DNA from: Gemmatimonadaceae bacterium
GTDB lineage: Bacteria > Gemmatimonadota > Gemmatimonadetes > Gemmatimonadales > Gemmatimonadaceae
Direction: 5' to 3'
Length of the DNA: 44,188 nucleotides
NCBI GenBank assembly: GCA_013697785.1
Contig: JACCWE010000039.1
Coordinates: forward strand, 1 to 44,188
In this document: in pieces, positions 9,701 to 19,453 of the stretch
Position numbering within the stretch: the first letter of the stretch is position 1
How the letters are laid out: every line of letters starts with the position of its first letter
The notes under the pieces: model-generated
Database searches by the model: none
What the model saw: only the letters and a program-made list of their open reading frames with translations
Told to the model about the DNA's origin: nothing
Program-made: the position numbers and the translations under genes

Positions 9701-11983
9701 GTACTCGTCGAAGATCTCGACATCAGTCACGAGTCCCGCGCGCGCGAACGCGCCTTCGATCAGATCATGGCTCAGGAGGGAATTCTCGGGGAAACGGCCG
9801 CGAGTCGCGTGCTCGAAGGCGGCGAGGTCGTAGATGCCCTTGCCTGTGTACGATCCCTCGCCGAAGAGATCCTGATAGACATCGGAGACCGCGGTGGTGT
9901 ACGGATCGACTCCCGGATGACCGGCGAAGATCGCCGCGAAGCGCGAGCGATTCGCGCTCTCCAGCGTCACGCTCACGCGCGGCTGCAGGATGCCGTAGCC
10001 GTCGACCACTCGCGTGCCGTCATCGCGGAAGACGGCGCGGTTGAGCGGGTGAGCCATCGTGCCGATGAGCGCCGCCGCTGCACCGCGCGGGAGAAGGGTA
10101 TCGGCGTCGAGGGTGATCACGTAGCGCACTCCCGCCAGCCACGCGCTGTCCCCTTCGACCGTCGAGAAGGCATCGGGCGCGCGCCCGCCGAGGAACGCGT
10201 TGAACTCCTCGAGTTTCCCCCGCTTCCGCTCCCATCCCATCCAGACTCCCTCGGCGTCGTTTTTCCGGCGAGGGCGCTGGAAGAAGTAGAATGGTGTCGC
10301 TTCCGCGTACTCGCGGTTGAGCGCTCGCACGTCCTCGACCGCCGCCTGGACGATCGCCTCATCGGCGGGCAGGAACTCGGATGCTGCATCCGTGAAATCG
10401 GCGAGCAGCGCAAAGCGAATCTCGTGATCGCGATTGGCGAGGAACTGCGTCTCGAGGTGATCGAGCGCATCGCACGCGGCGGCGGGAGAGTCGAGCAGGA
10501 GCGGAACCACCACGATCGATCGATGCGCGGCGGGCACGCCGTTGTGCGGGTAGTCGAGGCGCGAGAGGCGGGCGGGCGGCACGAGCATCGTGGTGAGCTG
10601 ATTCACGATCGCGATACCGATCTCGCTCGCGGGCACGCCGGCGAGTAGTATCGCGAGCGCCCACATCCAGAACGAGGACGCGGCGGTGAGCGGAGCGATC
10701 GCCACCACGAGAATGACGAGCGTAGCGAGCGCGATGGCGCCGAAATAGAGCGAAGCCGCGTGCCGCCGAGCGAATCGGGCGACGCGCTGGCCGATCGCTG
10801 GTCGATAGCTCAGCGCCTGCTCGAGGGCGTCCTTGCCGCGCCCGACGAGATAGTAGCCGACGTGCGAGATTCTATCGCGCTCGCCTATAGTCTTCTGCGT
10901 TGAGACGCTCTCCTTTGCGGAGCCATGCACGGCAAGATCGATTGCTGCGCGCGCGACCGCCGGCTCGGAGAGCTTCGCGCGCTTGGCGAGCCGCTCGACG
11001 GCATGCCGGTAGCGATCGCGAGACTCGAAGTCCATAGTGGGATAGCAGTGCGAAGGATCGTCGCGCAACACCGCCTCGGTCGCGCTCATGGCCTCGACGA
11101 AGTCGGGCCACGTGAAGCTCGACACCGTGCGCAGGCTCGTGATGCTGTTTGCCATCACCAGTTGCGTCAACGACTGCCGGCGCGTCGAGCGCTGCACGGC
11201 CTCCTCGACGCTCATCGCATCCTCGGCGATCCACTGCTCGACCCAAAGCAGCGCCGTGAAGTCGGCGCGCGCGACGCGAATCTGCTGGAAGAAGCGCGTG
11301 AGAAAGGCGGCGGTCATCTCGGGCGGATGAGCGACGAACTCCGCGAGCTCACGCCTGAGGTTGTCATCACCGCCCGGCGCGGCTCGAAAGCGTCGAACCT
11401 GCTCATCTGCCCGCTCGGCGTCCATCACATCGCGCCGCGTGCGCAATGCCATGCGCCGCACACTTTCGAGTAGTCCGATACGAAGCATCACGGGCCACGC
11501 CCAAAGCTCGCCCAAGGTCAGCGGCTCGACGCGCTGATACTCGCGTATCATGAGTTCCATGTTCTGCGAGTCGAGCTGGCCTTCCGTGTGCGCGATCAGC
11601 TCCAGCGCGATCGCATAGATACGGGGGAAGCCGCGATACGGGCCGGCGACGAGCTTTGGCAGTTGCTGGTAGTAGCCCTGCGGCATGTTCGCGCGAATCT
11701 CGCGTCCGTGCTCGACGACGAGGAAGTACGCGTCGAGAAGCCATGCGCCCGCAGGGGTCACGTCGATGCCGCGCGCGCTCACTTCGAGCAGCAGATCCCG
11801 AACCTCACGCAACACGCGTTCGTTCGCCGTGAGTCTCGACAGGAGCAGCCCGTGACGGGCCCGGCGCGCATCGCGCGCACCGGCGCGCGCGAGCTGCTGG
11901 CTCTTCGCAAGCTCGCGTGCGTGATGTGCGAGTCTGGATGCCCCGTACGGCTCGCGCGCCTGGTCGGGTGCCTGCTCCTCCAC
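3716..11983 (-). CDS. Cyclic beta-1,2-glucan synthase (GT84 + GH94-type, Cgs/NdvB/ChvB family)
   Basis: 2755 residues, close to the 2800-2870 of rhizobial and Brucella enzymes. Approximate layout: N-terminal region 1-400; membrane helices near 414-460; glycosyltransferase 84 region about 500-800 with an ITLDADTLLP nucleotide-sugar/metal motif near 624 and RRQQRWTRGDW (QxxRW) near 774; more helices at 804-976; a glycoamylase-like domain about 1000-1400 (ADRTSPTNIGLQLL); two GH94-type beta-sandwich segments (about 1460-1750 and 1950-2220); and a C-terminal (alpha/alpha)6 domain with MGCGDWNDGMNRVG near 2433, the GH94 active-site motif. The family builds a protein-primed beta-1,2-glucan from UDP-glucose, cyclises it and trims chain length by phosphorolysis. 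The GTG start directly abuts the TAG of the preceding 86-aa ORF. No ChvA/NdvA exporter is in the window. Last gene of the pentose phosphate operon. Confidence 0.9.
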   Translation of the reverse strand: MEEQAPDQAREPYGASRLAHHARELAKSQQLARAGARDARRARHGLLLSRLTANERVLREVRDLLLEVSARGIDVTPAGAWLLDAYFLVVEHGREIRANMPQGYYQQLPKLVAGPYRGFPRIYAIALELIAHTEGQLDSQNMELMIREYQRVEPLTLGELWAWPVMLRIGLLESVRRMALRTRRDVMDAERADEQVRRFRAAPGGDDNLRRELAEFVAHPPEMTAAFLTRFFQQIRVARADFTALLWVEQWIAEDAMSVEEAVQRSTRRQSLTQLVMANSITSLRTVSSFTWPDFVEAMSATEAVLRDDPSHCYPTMDFESRDRYRHAVERLAKRAKLSEPAVARAAIDLAVHGSAKESVSTQKTIGERDRISHVGYYLVGRGKDALEQALSYRPAIGQRVARFARRHAASLYFGAIALATLVILVVAIAPLTAASSFWMWALAILLAGVPASEIGIAIVNQLTTMLVPPARLSRLDYPHNGVPAAHRSIVVVPLLLDSPAAACDALDHLETQFLANRDHEIRFALLADFTDAASEFLPADEAIVQAAVEDVRALNREYAEATPFYFFQRPRRKNDAEGVWMGWERKRGKLEEFNAFLGGRAPDAFSTVEGDSAWLAGVRYVITLDADTLLPRGAAAALIGTMAHPLNRAVFRDDGTRVVDGYGILQPRVSVTLESANRSRFAAIFAGHPGVDPYTTAVSDVYQDLFGEGSYTGKGIYDLAAFEHATRGRFPENSLLSHDLIEGAFARAGLVTDVEIFDEYPSRYLTAARRQQRWTRGDWQLLPFLFARGSSKHVLTALSRWKMVDNLRRSVVPIAMVAWLVAGWTVLPGSPVAWTAIAFVTFAMRWLLAPLLLAAGPPSHQSWRPYYAALRHDTESSMEQAALGVVFLPHQALIALDAIVRALVRTFITHRHMLEWTTSSQVEHIVARERPTIQREMTLAAIVGFALAAWGAAVAPVYLVLPFILCWLGAPYIALRISAETSRPDLAVTPAQRETMLRYAERHWRYFSEFVGDGTRWLAPDNFQQTPAPVLADRTSPTNIGLQLLSTISAFDLGFLPRRELVERLERALATMTSLRRLRGHFYNWYRLSDLGVLEPPYISTVDSGNLAGHLLATAVACHEIARGARAAAQPVTDDAERLERIAELAREMALAMDFTLLFDDTRKLFAIGFDERANRLDASSYDLLASEARLASFVAIAKGDAPTEHWFRLGRSLTSQGGATALVSWSGSMFEYLMPVLVMPSRPYSLLDQTHRAAVRRHITYARSRNVPWGISESAYNVRDRHDTYQYRAFGVPDLALKRGLANDLVVAPYATALALPIDPREAMLNLAMLEREGALGEFGFHDALDYSRPDDDKTHSVVSTSMAHHVGMTLVAIDNALNLTSGDGIWQRRFMTDPICRAARLLLDERVPRRYVVRASQPDVAEATPASSPLDQAVIREFDTANTAEPRVGLLGDLPYCVLVTNAGSGYSRSNGIAVTRWRADATRDDTGQWIYVKDLTTRRVWSAAYQPSGVAPDSYRVTFATDRVIFRRRDDQIETRTDIIVVPRDRAEVRVVAVTNRARQTREIELTSYGEVVLSDPDADRAHPAFQNLFVQTEWLPEGVVLASRRPRSADAQTLWCAHVVATGPDVVGELSCETDRASFIGRGRSARAPRALDHGVALSGATGAVLDPIMALRVRLRLGPGRTGRVAFTTIVAESRDEARNVGDRYRNLRSADRALSLSWTAAQVELRSLDVPPADAALYQVLAGALIYPNEELRASAQKRAENRRGQRALWGQGISGDWPVVLATISDEIGLPSVRQLLVAHKYWRMKGVTADLVILIANDPSYIQDLHDQIVSVVRSSSEGGVIDRPGGVFVRRADTMPPEDVALLHVTARVTIVCDGVGLGSIVDRAAFGAPLPPVEEWSLTDRVRRELLPDAKEPAVATEGSPAIARSAAAPDASPAYANGVGAATADGYEMRIAGSHVPPAPWANVIANPNAGFCVTERGSGFTWAENSYFYRLTPWHNDPVSDPAGEVLYLRDDESGEIWSATPAPAPAIDTTRGHDGAAPSYVVLHAPGRTTFSHERHAIASKLTLGVPETDPVKISQLVLTNRGTARRRLTLTSYVELTLGAQREHTRHQLHTWRDESTGAVFAENYFADDFASRVAFSWVSEPITGFTGNREEFLGRNGDLAAPAALAARTLSGTTGAGFDPCAALRSSVTLEPGETRRIVVLLGAAKSKEEARSIIARHAAPDAAAAAVDGAVRAWDARLTTISARTPSPEFDTMLNRWSLYQALSCRMWARSALYQSSGAYGFRDQLQDCMAFVYAEPGIARAHLVRCAGRQFVEGDVQHWWHEPSGRGVRTRFSDDLVWLPYVADHYVIVTGDSAIWDERAPFLEQAALAPTEQEAYEEPHLSAESASLYEHCVRALDRACTMGANGLPLMGCGDWNDGMNRVGIDGKGESVWLAWFLIATLRRFADHAERRQDSEVATRCRKRADDYAAAVERTSWDGAWYRRAYFDDGAPLGSSQSDDCRIDSIAQSWATLSGAAQPDRARQALRSMDERLVDENARLIMLLSPPFDKGAQDPGYIKGYVPGVRENGAQYTHAAIWAALATARIGDGDRAAHLLHLLNPLTHATNEGDMETYKVEPYVVCADVYTAPGHIGRGGWTWYTGSASWMYRAALEGILGFTKRGEWLTIDPSVPKAWREFSIEYRYGTSVYRIAVNNPHGVCRGVVRMSVDGEEMEDGKVKLVDDGATREVIVTMGESSA

Positions 11984-12244
11984 CTAGCGGTGTCGCTCGA
12001 TGCGATCGCTGTCGCGTGCGGCGCAAGACCCGCACGCCTCGCGATTCCGGTCGAACACCAGCCGCTGCTCCTCCCGAAGCATGTCGCGCACCCGTGCGAG
12101 CACGCGCTCGTAAATCCCGGCCTCGGATTCACTCCCCGAATGAGTTGCGAGATGCGTATAGTAGAGCGAGTCGATCGCGCGAAGCTCTGCCAGCTGCCCC
12201 GGCATCAGCTCCACTCCGTCCAACAGCGGCGCCATCATCGTCAT
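11984..12244 (-). CDS. Small LTxxQ/Spy-like helical protein, unknown function
   Basis: 86 residues, starting at ATG 12244 (GTG 12247 also possible), six bases after the tkt stop and ending with TAG immediately before the GTG of the glucan synthase. Two motifs recall LTxxQ/Spy-type helical hairpins: LMPGQLAELRAIDSLYY near the N-terminus and MLREEQRLVFDRN near the C-terminus. There is no signal peptide, so it is probably cytoplasmic. A CGSC pair near residue 71 could be redox-active or bind metal. The tail RDSDRIERHR is highly charged. The function is unknown; the position suggests translational coupling with, or a regulatory role for, the glucan synthase. Confidence 0.6.
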   Translation of the reverse strand: MTMMAPLLDGVELMPGQLAELRAIDSLYYTHLATHSGSESEAGIYERVLARVRDMLREEQRLVFDRNREACGSCAARDSDRIERHR

Positions 12245-12249
12245 CACAC

Positions 12250-14340
12250 TCACGACGTCCCCTTTCCCGCGCGAGCGAGCACAGCTCGCGCCGTCGCGAT
12301 CACGTGCTCCACCGTGAATCCGTAGCGCCGGAGCACCTCTGGCCCCGGCGCCGAGGCGCCGAAGTGGTTTACGCCGATGATCGACCCCGCAAGCCCGACG
12401 TATCGCTCCCATCCGAAGGGCGATGCCGCCTCGACGCTCACGCGGGCGCTCACCGTCGGCGGTAGCACGGAGTCGCGATACTCATTGCTCTCTGCCTCGA
12501 ACAATTCCCACGAGGGCATCGACACCACGCGGCTCCGTATCCCCTCGCTGCCGAGCTGCTCGTGCGCGGAGAGTGCGAGCGACACCTCCGATCCCGTCGC
12601 AATGAGTATGAGCTCGGGCAGCGCACCCGGCGATGCGTCGGTGAGCACGTACGCACCACGCGCCGTGCCGCTCGCGGGAGCAAGCGTCGCGCGATTGAGG
12701 ATGGGGAGCTTCTGCCTCGTCAGGACCAGTCCCACGGGGCCGTTCCTGTGCTCGAGCGCGATGCGCCAGGCCTCGATGGTCTCGTTGGCGTCGGCAGGCC
12801 GGATCAGCGTCATGTTCGGCATCGCGCGTAAACTCGCGATCTGCTCCACCGGTTGATGCGTGGGGCCGTCTTCACCAACGGCCAGACTGTCGTGGGTCCA
12901 TACGTAGATGACATGAGCGTCGCTCAGCGCCGCGAGGCGAATGCTCGGCCGCATATAGTCGGAGAAGACCAGGAACGTCGCGCCATACGGAATGACTCCG
13001 CCATGATGCGCCATTCCGGTGAGAATCGCCGTCATCGCATGCTCGCGAATGCCGAAATGAATATTCCGCCCCGCGTATCCCCACGCGCCGCCGGCCGCGC
13101 CCTGCGTCTGCGGCAGCTGTCCCCCCTCCAGCACGAGCGCGCTCTGAAAGTCCCCCTTCGCCTTCATCATGGTACGCGTGGACGGGTCGAGGTCCGCCGA
13201 TCCCCCCACCAGATTCGGAACCGACTCGGCGATCACCTCGATCGCCTTGGCGCCGGCGTCACGCGTCGCCATGTCGCCGTCCTTCGGCGTGAACACCGGT
13301 AGCTTCGCGTCCCACTTCGGCGGCAGCTCGGCCGCCAGCGCCCGATCGAAGTCGCGCGCGATCTCGGGATATGCGGCGCGATAGGAATTCATCTCGCTTT
13401 GCCATTCCCGCTCCAGGCGCTCGCCGTTCGCACGCACCTTCGCGAACTCCCGCTTCGCCTCCTCGGGAACGAGAAAGTGCGAATCCTCGGGCCATCCGTA
13501 TGCTCGCTTCGTCAGCATCACCTCGTTCTTGCCGAGTGGCTCGCCATGCGCATGGAACGAGTCGACCTTGTTCGGGCTGCCGAATCCGATGTGCGTTCGT
13601 GCGACGATGAGCGACGGATGCGCATCGTCCGCGCGCGCCGCCGTGAGCGCCGCATCGACCGCTGCGACATCCATTCCGTCGATCTCCTGCACCTGCCATC
13701 CGTAGGCGGCGAAGCGCGCACCCACATCTTCGGAGAAAGTGACGTTGGTCGTCGCCGACAACGTGATCTGATTCGCATCGTACAGCACGATCAACTTGCC
13801 GAGGCGCAGATCGCCGGCCAGCGAGGCCGCCTCCGCGCACACGCCTTCCATCAGATCGCCGTCGCTCGCGATGACGTAGGTGTAATGGTCCACGAGCGCG
13901 TGGTCGGGACGATTGAACGTTGCGGCAAGCCAGCGTTCGGCCATCGCCAACCCGACGGCATTTCCGAATCCCTGGCCGAGCGGACCCGTGGTGACGTCCA
14001 CTCCGGGCGTGACCCCGCGCTCGGGATGGCCCGGCGTTTTGCTTCCCCATTGTCGAAAGTGCTGCAGATCCTCGAACGTGACGTCGTAGCCCGTCACGTG
14101 TAGCAGACTGTAGAGGAGCGCGCTTCCATGACCAGCGGACAGCACAAAGCGGTCGCGATTGCTCCACTCCGGATTCGTGGGATCGTAACGCATGTGGCGC
14201 GTCCACAGTACGTATGCCATAGGCGCGGCACCCATGGGCAGCCCCGGATGTCCGGAGTTCGCACGTTCGACCGCATCGATACTCAGCGTACGGAGGGTGT
14301 TGATGCAGACGTCGTCGATGCTTCCGAGCGGAGTCGTCAT
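12250..14340 (-). CDS. tkt: Transketolase
   Basis: 696 residues. The start ATG at 14340 overlaps the tal stop (ATGA); upstream codons in the same frame are shadow of tal. Motifs: [18 protein letters not shown] near residue 25, the thiamine-diphosphate region [33 protein letters not shown], and [20 protein letters not shown]. Transfers two-carbon units between ketoses and aldoses in the non-oxidative pentose phosphate pathway. Cytoplasmic; needs TPP and Mg. Sixth gene of the minus-strand operon. Confidence 0.96.
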   Translation of the reverse strand: MTTPLGSIDDVCINTLRTLSIDAVERANSGHPGLPMGAAPMAYVLWTRHMRYDPTNPEWSNRDRFVLSAGHGSALLYSLLHVTGYDVTFEDLQHFRQWGSKTPGHPERGVTPGVDVTTGPLGQGFGNAVGLAMAERWLAATFNRPDHALVDHYTYVIASDGDLMEGVCAEAASLAGDLRLGKLIVLYDANQITLSATTNVTFSEDVGARFAAYGWQVQEIDGMDVAAVDAALTAARADDAHPSLIVARTHIGFGSPNKVDSFHAHGEPLGKNEVMLTKRAYGWPEDSHFLVPEEAKREFAKVRANGERLEREWQSEMNSYRAAYPEIARDFDRALAAELPPKWDAKLPVFTPKDGDMATRDAGAKAIEVIAESVPNLVGGSADLDPSTRTMMKAKGDFQSALVLEGGQLPQTQGAAGGAWGYAGRNIHFGIREHAMTAILTGMAHHGGVIPYGATFLVFSDYMRPSIRLAALSDAHVIYVWTHDSLAVGEDGPTHQPVEQIASLRAMPNMTLIRPADANETIEAWRIALEHRNGPVGLVLTRQKLPILNRATLAPASGTARGAYVLTDASPGALPELILIATGSEVSLALSAHEQLGSEGIRSRVVSMPSWELFEAESNEYRDSVLPPTVSARVSVEAASPFGWERYVGLAGSIIGVNHFGASAPGPEVLRRYGFTVEHVIATARAVLARAGKGTS

Positions 14341-15455
14341 CGTGCACCAGCCTCCGGAGCGGTCGGGGTGCGGCCTCGTTGCAACAGCATCACACTTTTG
14401 TTCGAGAGTCGATCGAGAAGCTCCTTCCACGACTTGCCGAACGATGCCGTGCCCTCGTGTTGCAGTTGCGCGGCGAGCGCGGATACATCGATGCCGACGC
14501 GCGCGAACTCGGCGAGAACCGTCGCGAAATCTCCGCCGTCGACCGGCATGACGCCCGTGATCGTTCCATGCTCCGCAAAGGCGAGAAGAGTCTTGTCGGG
14601 AATCGTGTCGATCGTGTTCGGCGCAGCGAGCGCCTCGACGTACATCGTGTCGGAAGCGCTCGGATCCTTCGTTCCAGTGCTCGCCCACAGCAGCTGCTGC
14701 GCACTCGTGCCGGCAGCGGCGAGCGATTGCCAGCGCGGCGACGCGAGCAGCCGCCGGTATTCACGATAGGCATGCCGCGCGACCGCAATGCCGAGTCGAT
14801 TGCGAAGCGCGGGCGGAACCGCATCCTGCACCGCCACGTCCCACCGGCTCACGAAGAGCGACGCGACCGAGTGAACGCGTGGATCGAGCCCCGCCGCAAT
14901 CCGTCGCTCGATCCCACGCAGATATGCGTTGGCCGCCGCCGTGTACTGCTCCGCCGAAAACAGCAGCGTCACGTTGATCGGCACGCCGCGGAAGATGGAT
15001 TCTTCGATGGCCGGAACGCCCTCCGGCGTGCCCGGAATCTTGATGAACAGATTCGGACGTTGTGCCTTGCGGTGAAGCTCGATTGCCGCCCGGATCGAGC
15101 CGGCGGTGTCGTTGGCGAGCACGGGCGACAGCTCGAGTGACACCCAGCCGTCCATCGCCGACGTGGTATCGTGCACAGTGAGAAAGAGGTCCGCGGCCTG
15201 ACGCAGATCGTCGAGCGCAAGCTCGAAGAAGATCTCCTCCACCGACAGACCATCGGCCGTCATTCGAGAGATGGCATCGTCGTACAGTTCGCCCTTCTCC
15301 ATCGCGTGGAGAAAGATTGTGGGGTTGGAAGTCAGCCCGGTAACGGACAGCTCATCGATGTAGCGACGCAGCGAGCCATCGTGCAGCATCCCGCGTGTGA
15401 TGTTGTCGAGCCACAGGCTCTGACCGAGATCTTTCAGCTTCCGGGTCGCGTTCAC
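14337..15455 (-). CDS. tal: Transaldolase
   Basis: 372 residues from GTG at 15455, chosen because GAGGAG lies about five bases upstream; GTG at 15461 is in frame but sits on top of that site. Motifs: [15 protein letters not shown] near the N-terminus and [17 protein letters not shown], where the Lys forms the Schiff base, followed by [11 protein letters not shown]. The length and motifs fit the longer transaldolase subfamily of actinobacterial type. Transfers the dihydroxyacetone unit between sugar phosphates. Its stop overlaps the tkt start, so the two non-oxidative enzymes are translationally coupled. About 107 bases separate it from zwf. Confidence 0.95.
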   Translation of the reverse strand: MNATRKLKDLGQSLWLDNITRGMLHDGSLRRYIDELSVTGLTSNPTIFLHAMEKGELYDDAISRMTADGLSVEEIFFELALDDLRQAADLFLTVHDTTSAMDGWVSLELSPVLANDTAGSIRAAIELHRKAQRPNLFIKIPGTPEGVPAIEESIFRGVPINVTLLFSAEQYTAAANAYLRGIERRIAAGLDPRVHSVASLFVSRWDVAVQDAVPPALRNRLGIAVARHAYREYRRLLASPRWQSLAAAGTSAQQLLWASTGTKDPSASDTMYVEALAAPNTIDTIPDKTLLAFAEHGTITGVMPVDGGDFATVLAEFARVGIDVSALAAQLQHEGTASFGKSWKELLDRLSNKSVMLLQRGRTPTAPEAGAR

Positions 15456-15562
15456 TGCCACTCCTCTTGCAAGCCTCTGGCCGCCGCGCCGGACATACCT
15501 CTGTTACGGCGTCGAGCAACGTTCCTTGTGAATATAGATGAGGACACGCTCGTCCACCGCGC

Positions 15563-16975
15563 TTACCCGCTCGTACCAGCCTCCGTCGGATTATGCCAGC
15601 TTCCGTGGCCGCCCAACAGCTCGTCGGCCTCCTTCGGGCCCCACGTTCCTCGACGGTAGCGTATCGACTTTCGATGATGCCGAAGGACCGGCTCCAGCGC
15701 GATCCACGCAGCTTCGACCGCATCCTCGCGCGTAAAGAGCGCGCCATCGCCGCTCATCGCGTCGCTGAGCAGGCGCTCGTAGGGCGTTTCGGCACCGAGC
15801 AGCTCCTCGCACATGTACATCTCCTCCTGCTCGCCGACGAATTCCTTCCCGGGACGCTTCACGCGGGCTGCGAGCGCAACGGCTGCGTGCGGAGAGAGAT
15901 GGAACCGAAAATAATTCGCACGCCCCTCCGGCGAAGCCGAGTCGGCGAAGAGTCTCGCAGGCGGCGGCTTGAGCTCAACCATCACTTCGGCGGCCGTCAC
16001 GGGAAGGCACTTTCCCGAGCGCAGGAACCAGGGCACCCCGTTCCAGCGCCAGGAGTCGATGTGAAGGCGCGCGGCGCAGAAGGTCTCGACGTCGGAGTTC
16101 CGGGCGACGTGCGGCTCACTCCGATAGCCGGCGTACTGTCCGCGCACGAGATCGCGCTGCGTGAGCGGCCGCATCGCCTGGAGCACCTTTGCTTTCTCGG
16201 TGTGGATCGCACCGTAGCCGCGATACGCCGGCGGCTCCATCGCGAGGAGCGCGACGATCTGGAAGAGATGGTTCTGCACGACATCGCGCAGGCACCCCGC
16301 ACTCTCGTAGAACGCGCCGCGACCGTTGACGCCGAATTCCTCCGCAAGCGTGATCTGCACGCTCGAGACGAAGTTGCGATTCCAGATCGGTTCGAGAAAG
16401 GAGTTCGCGAAGCGGAAGTAGAGGATGTTCATGATGGCCTCCTTTCCGAGATAGTGATCGATCCGGAAAATGGAGTCCTCCGGAAACACCGTTCGCGCGA
16501 CGGCGTTGAGCTCGCGCGCCGATTCGAGATCGCGCCCGAACGGTTTTTCGACGATCACGCGGGCCTCCTTCGCGAGGCCTACAGCGCCGAGTCCCTGAAT
16601 CACCGTCTCGAACAGCGCTGGCGGGATCGCGAGATAGTGGGCAGGGCGACGCGCCGTCCCGAGCGCATGCTTGAGCGCCTGGAATGTCTCGGCGTCGTTG
16701 TAGTCTCCCGACACGTATTGCAGCAGCGAGAGGAGCAGTCTGAGCTGCCGTCTGTCGACGGTCACACCCGAGTGTCTGACACTCTGCGTCACGCGCTTGC
16801 GCAGCGCCGCGAGGCTCATCGGCGTCGAGGCGACTCCGATCACGGGCACCGTCAGTACGCCGCGCGTGACCATCGCGTACAGCCCGGGAAAGATCTGCTT
16901 GTAGGCGAGATCTCCGGTGACACCGAAGAGCACGAGCGCATCGGACTGCGCTGGCCTGCCGTTCGCGCGACTCAT
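15563..16975 (-). CDS. zwf: Glucose-6-phosphate 1-dehydrogenase
   Basis: 470 residues. N-terminal Rossmann motif [20 protein letters not shown], then [14 protein letters not shown], then substrate/active-site [20 protein letters not shown]. Catalyses oxidation of glucose-6-phosphate to 6-phosphogluconolactone with NAD(P)+, the entry to the oxidative pentose phosphate pathway. ATG at 16975 is preceded by GGAG at good spacing and lies 34 bases after the pgm stop. The downstream enzymes pgl and gnd are in the same operon. Confidence 0.96.
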   Translation of the reverse strand: MSRANGRPAQSDALVLFGVTGDLAYKQIFPGLYAMVTRGVLTVPVIGVASTPMSLAALRKRVTQSVRHSGVTVDRRQLRLLLSLLQYVSGDYNDAETFQALKHALGTARRPAHYLAIPPALFETVIQGLGAVGLAKEARVIVEKPFGRDLESARELNAVARTVFPEDSIFRIDHYLGKEAIMNILYFRFANSFLEPIWNRNFVSSVQITLAEEFGVNGRGAFYESAGCLRDVVQNHLFQIVALLAMEPPAYRGYGAIHTEKAKVLQAMRPLTQRDLVRGQYAGYRSEPHVARNSDVETFCAARLHIDSWRWNGVPWFLRSGKCLPVTAAEVMVELKPPPARLFADSASPEGRANYFRFHLSPHAAVALAARVKRPGKEFVGEQEEMYMCEELLGAETPYERLLSDAMSGDGALFTREDAVEAAWIALEPVLRHHRKSIRYRRGTWGPKEADELLGGHGSWHNPTEAGTSG

Positions 16976-17009
16976 CGTGATCTCCGATTGGGAAGGCGTC
17001 GTCGCGAAA

Positions 17010-18674
17010 TCATGGAGGGGTGACCGGAGTGGTCGTGGCGAGCGCCGCGTCGACGATCGTCTGCGCTTCCGCCAGAATTCCTTCGAGCTGCGCCGTGCCG
17101 CGAAAGCTCTCGCCGTATATCCTGTAGAGATCCTCCGTTCCCGACGGACGTGCGACGAACCACCCCGACGCCGTCGAGACTTTCAATCCGCCGATCGGCG
17201 CGTCGTTTCCGGGCGCCCTCGTGATGATGCTTTCGATTTTTTCGCCTGCAAGATCGGAATGTCGCACCCGGTCCGGAGACAGCGTGCCGAGCACTTTCTT
17301 CTGCTCGAGCGTGGCGTGCGCCTCCACCCGGTCGTATGCAGGCGCACCAAACTCTCGCATGAGATCATCGTAGAGCGTTCCGGGATCCCGCGCTGCGCAC
17401 GCCGTGATCTCCGCTGCAAGCAGCGCCGCGATGATCCCGTCCTTGTCGGTGGACCACGCCGAGCCATCGCGACGGAGAAAGGATGCGCCGGCGCTTTCCT
17501 CGCCGCAAAAACCGAGGGAGCCGTTGTGCAGGCCAGAGACGAACCACTTGAAACCGACGGGCACCTCGCACAGTGGTCGGTCGAGGCTCGCGGCCACGCG
17601 GTCGATCATCGCGCTGCTCACGACCGTCTTTCCGATGCCGACGTCGGCGCGCCACTGTGGGCGATGGCGAACGAGATGCTGAATCGCGACCGCCAGATAG
17701 TGATTGGACGGCTGCAGCCCCGAGCTGCGGCAGACGATCCCATGACGATCGTGATCGGTGTCGCAGGCGAAGGCGATGTCGAAGCGGTCCTTCAGTCCGA
17801 CGAGCCGCTCCATGGCGTATGGCGACGACGGATCCATGCGGATGCGCCCGTCCCAGTCGAGCGTCATGAAGCCGAAGGTCGGATCCACGACGTCGCTCAC
17901 GATCGTGAGATCGAGGTGATAGCGATCCGCGATGGCGGGCCAGTAGTGGACGCCGGCTCCGCCGAGCGGGTCGACGCCCATGTGAAGCCCTGCCGTACGG
18001 ATCACGTCGAAGTCGAGCACGTTCGCGAGATCATCGACGTACGCGGTGAGATAGTCGTGCCGGTGTGTGGTTGCCGCGCGCAGTGCCCGCTCGTACGGTA
18101 CCCGTTCGACGCCTGCGAGGCGAGCTTCGAGTAGCACGTTCGCCCGCGCCTCGATCCAGCTCGTGATTATGGTGTCCGCGGGCCCGCCGTTCGTCGAGTT
18201 GTACTTGATCCCTCCGTCCTCCGGTGGATTGTGCGACGGCGTGATGACGATGCCGTCCGCGAATCCACTCGTCCGATTCCGGTTGTAGCAGAGGATGGCA
18301 TGCGAGATGGCGGGAGTCGGCGTGTAGTCATCGTTCGTGGCGAGCATGACGTCGACGCCGTGCGCGGCGAGCACCTCTAGAGCGGTTGCGCATGCCGGCG
18401 CCGAGAGTGCGTGCGTGTCGATGCCGAGGAAGAGGGGGCCGTCGATCGACTCCTTCTTGCGATAGCGGCAGATCGCCTCGCTGATCGCGAGGAGGTGCCA
18501 TTCGTTGAACGAAGTCGCGAAGGCCGATCCTCGATGACCCGACGTGCCGAAGGACACGCGCTGGCTCTGCACAGAGGGATCGGGGATCTGCCTGTAGTAC
18601 GCGGTGAGCAGCCTCGGCACATCGAGCAGCATCGAAGCGGGCGCCGGTTGCCCGGCGAGAGGGCTGATCTTCAC
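17010..18674 (-). CDS. pgm: Phosphoglucomutase (alpha-D-glucose phosphate-specific)
   Basis: 554 residues. [19 protein letters not shown] near residue 42, catalytic phosphoserine loop [17 protein letters not shown], metal loop [14 protein letters not shown] and sugar-binding [10 protein letters not shown] are in the expected order of the alpha-phosphohexomutase family. Interconverts glucose-1-phosphate and glucose-6-phosphate. The GTG start overlaps the pgl stop (GTGA). Placing it inside a pentose phosphate operon that ends with a glucan synthase fits a role in splitting glucose phosphate between NADPH production and UDP-glucose synthesis; that is inference. Confidence 0.95.
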   Translation of the reverse strand: MKISPLAGQPAPASMLLDVPRLLTAYYRQIPDPSVQSQRVSFGTSGHRGSAFATSFNEWHLLAISEAICRYRKKESIDGPLFLGIDTHALSAPACATALEVLAAHGVDVMLATNDDYTPTPAISHAILCYNRNRTSGFADGIVITPSHNPPEDGGIKYNSTNGGPADTIITSWIEARANVLLEARLAGVERVPYERALRAATTHRHDYLTAYVDDLANVLDFDVIRTAGLHMGVDPLGGAGVHYWPAIADRYHLDLTIVSDVVDPTFGFMTLDWDGRIRMDPSSPYAMERLVGLKDRFDIAFACDTDHDRHGIVCRSSGLQPSNHYLAVAIQHLVRHRPQWRADVGIGKTVVSSAMIDRVAASLDRPLCEVPVGFKWFVSGLHNGSLGFCGEESAGASFLRRDGSAWSTDKDGIIAALLAAEITACAARDPGTLYDDLMREFGAPAYDRVEAHATLEQKKVLGTLSPDRVRHSDLAGEKIESIITRAPGNDAPIGGLKVSTASGWFVARPSGTEDLYRIYGESFRGTAQLEGILAEAQTIVDAALATTTPVTPP

Positions 18675-19453
18675 GCTGTTTCTCCGAGCTGCGCTGCCGC
18701 CTCGGCGTCAACGAGCCAGTGCACGCGGCCCGACGTCGGAGCGATGAGCTGTGCAGGCAGCTCGCGCGGATGAGGCGGACCGCAACGTACCCGGTTGAGC
18801 ATCGCGGCTTTATCCTTTCCCGCCACGATGAACAGCAGCTCGGCTGCCGCATTGAGCAGCGGGAGCGTCATCGTCACGCGCCAGGGCGGTATCGCATTAA
18901 CGTGCGCGGCGACAACCCACCGCGACACGTCGTCGAGCGCGGGACCCTCCGGAAAGAGCGATGCAGTGTGGCCGTTGTCGCCAAGGCCGAGCAGCACGAG
19001 GTCGATTCGTCGCGCGGGATTCGAAGAAGGCGGGCCGGTTGGCGTTTCCAGCAGGTTGCGAAGCGCCGCCTCGTACGATTCTGCGGCGCGCTCCGGGGCT
19101 TCCTCACCGCGAATCCGATGGATGTTCGCGGTGGGAAGGGGCACGCGATCGAGCAGCGAATCATACGCCATTTTGTAGTTGCTGCTCGGATCCGCGGGAG
19201 TGACGCATCGCTCGTCTCCCCATACGACATGGACACGCGACCAGTCGACACGGTGCGCCAGCGGCTCGCGCGCAAGGCGTTCGTACGTGGCGCGGGGCGA
19301 CGAGCCGCCTGAGAGTGCAACCACGAACCGCCCACGCGTCGCGATCGCCTTCTCGGCGGCGGCGATGAAACGTTCCGCCGATGCGGCGGCGAGCGCCGCG
19401 ATACTCGGGAATACCTCGACGCCAAGCGGAAGCGCCGGCGGGCCGGACCTCAC
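18671..19453 (-). CDS. pgl: 6-phosphogluconolactonase (DevB/Pgl type)
   Basis: 260 residues from GTG 19453, which overlaps the gnd stop (GTGA); the frame extends upstream only as a shadow of gnd. Motifs of the DevB family are present: VVALSGGSSPRATYERLA, VHVVWGDERCVTPADPSSNY and LVLLGLGDNGHTASLFPEG. Hydrolyses 6-phosphogluconolactone to 6-phosphogluconate, between Zwf and Gnd. Its stop is coupled to the pgm start. Confidence 0.95.
   Translation of the reverse strand: MRSGPPALPLGVEVFPSIAALAAASAERFIAAAEKAIATRGRFVVALSGGSSPRATYERLAREPLAHRVDWSRVHVVWGDERCVTPADPSSNYKMAYDSLLDRVPLPTANIHRIRGEEAPERAAESYEAALRNLLETPTGPPSSNPARRIDLVLLGLGDNGHTASLFPEGPALDDVSRWVVAAHVNAIPPWRVTMTLPLLNAAAELLFIVAGKDKAAMLNRVRCGPPHPRELPAQLIAPTSGRVHWLVDAEAAAQLGETA

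Noticed and set aside
14341-14688. N-terminal extension of transketolase in the open frame
   Set aside because: The upstream codons lie fully inside tal in a different frame, and the conserved N-terminus begins at ATG 14340, which has the ATGA overlap.
15593-17023. 476-residue plus-strand open frame opposite zwf
   Set aside because: Shadow of zwf, whose active-site motifs are all intact on the minus strand. No recognisable domain in the antisense frame.
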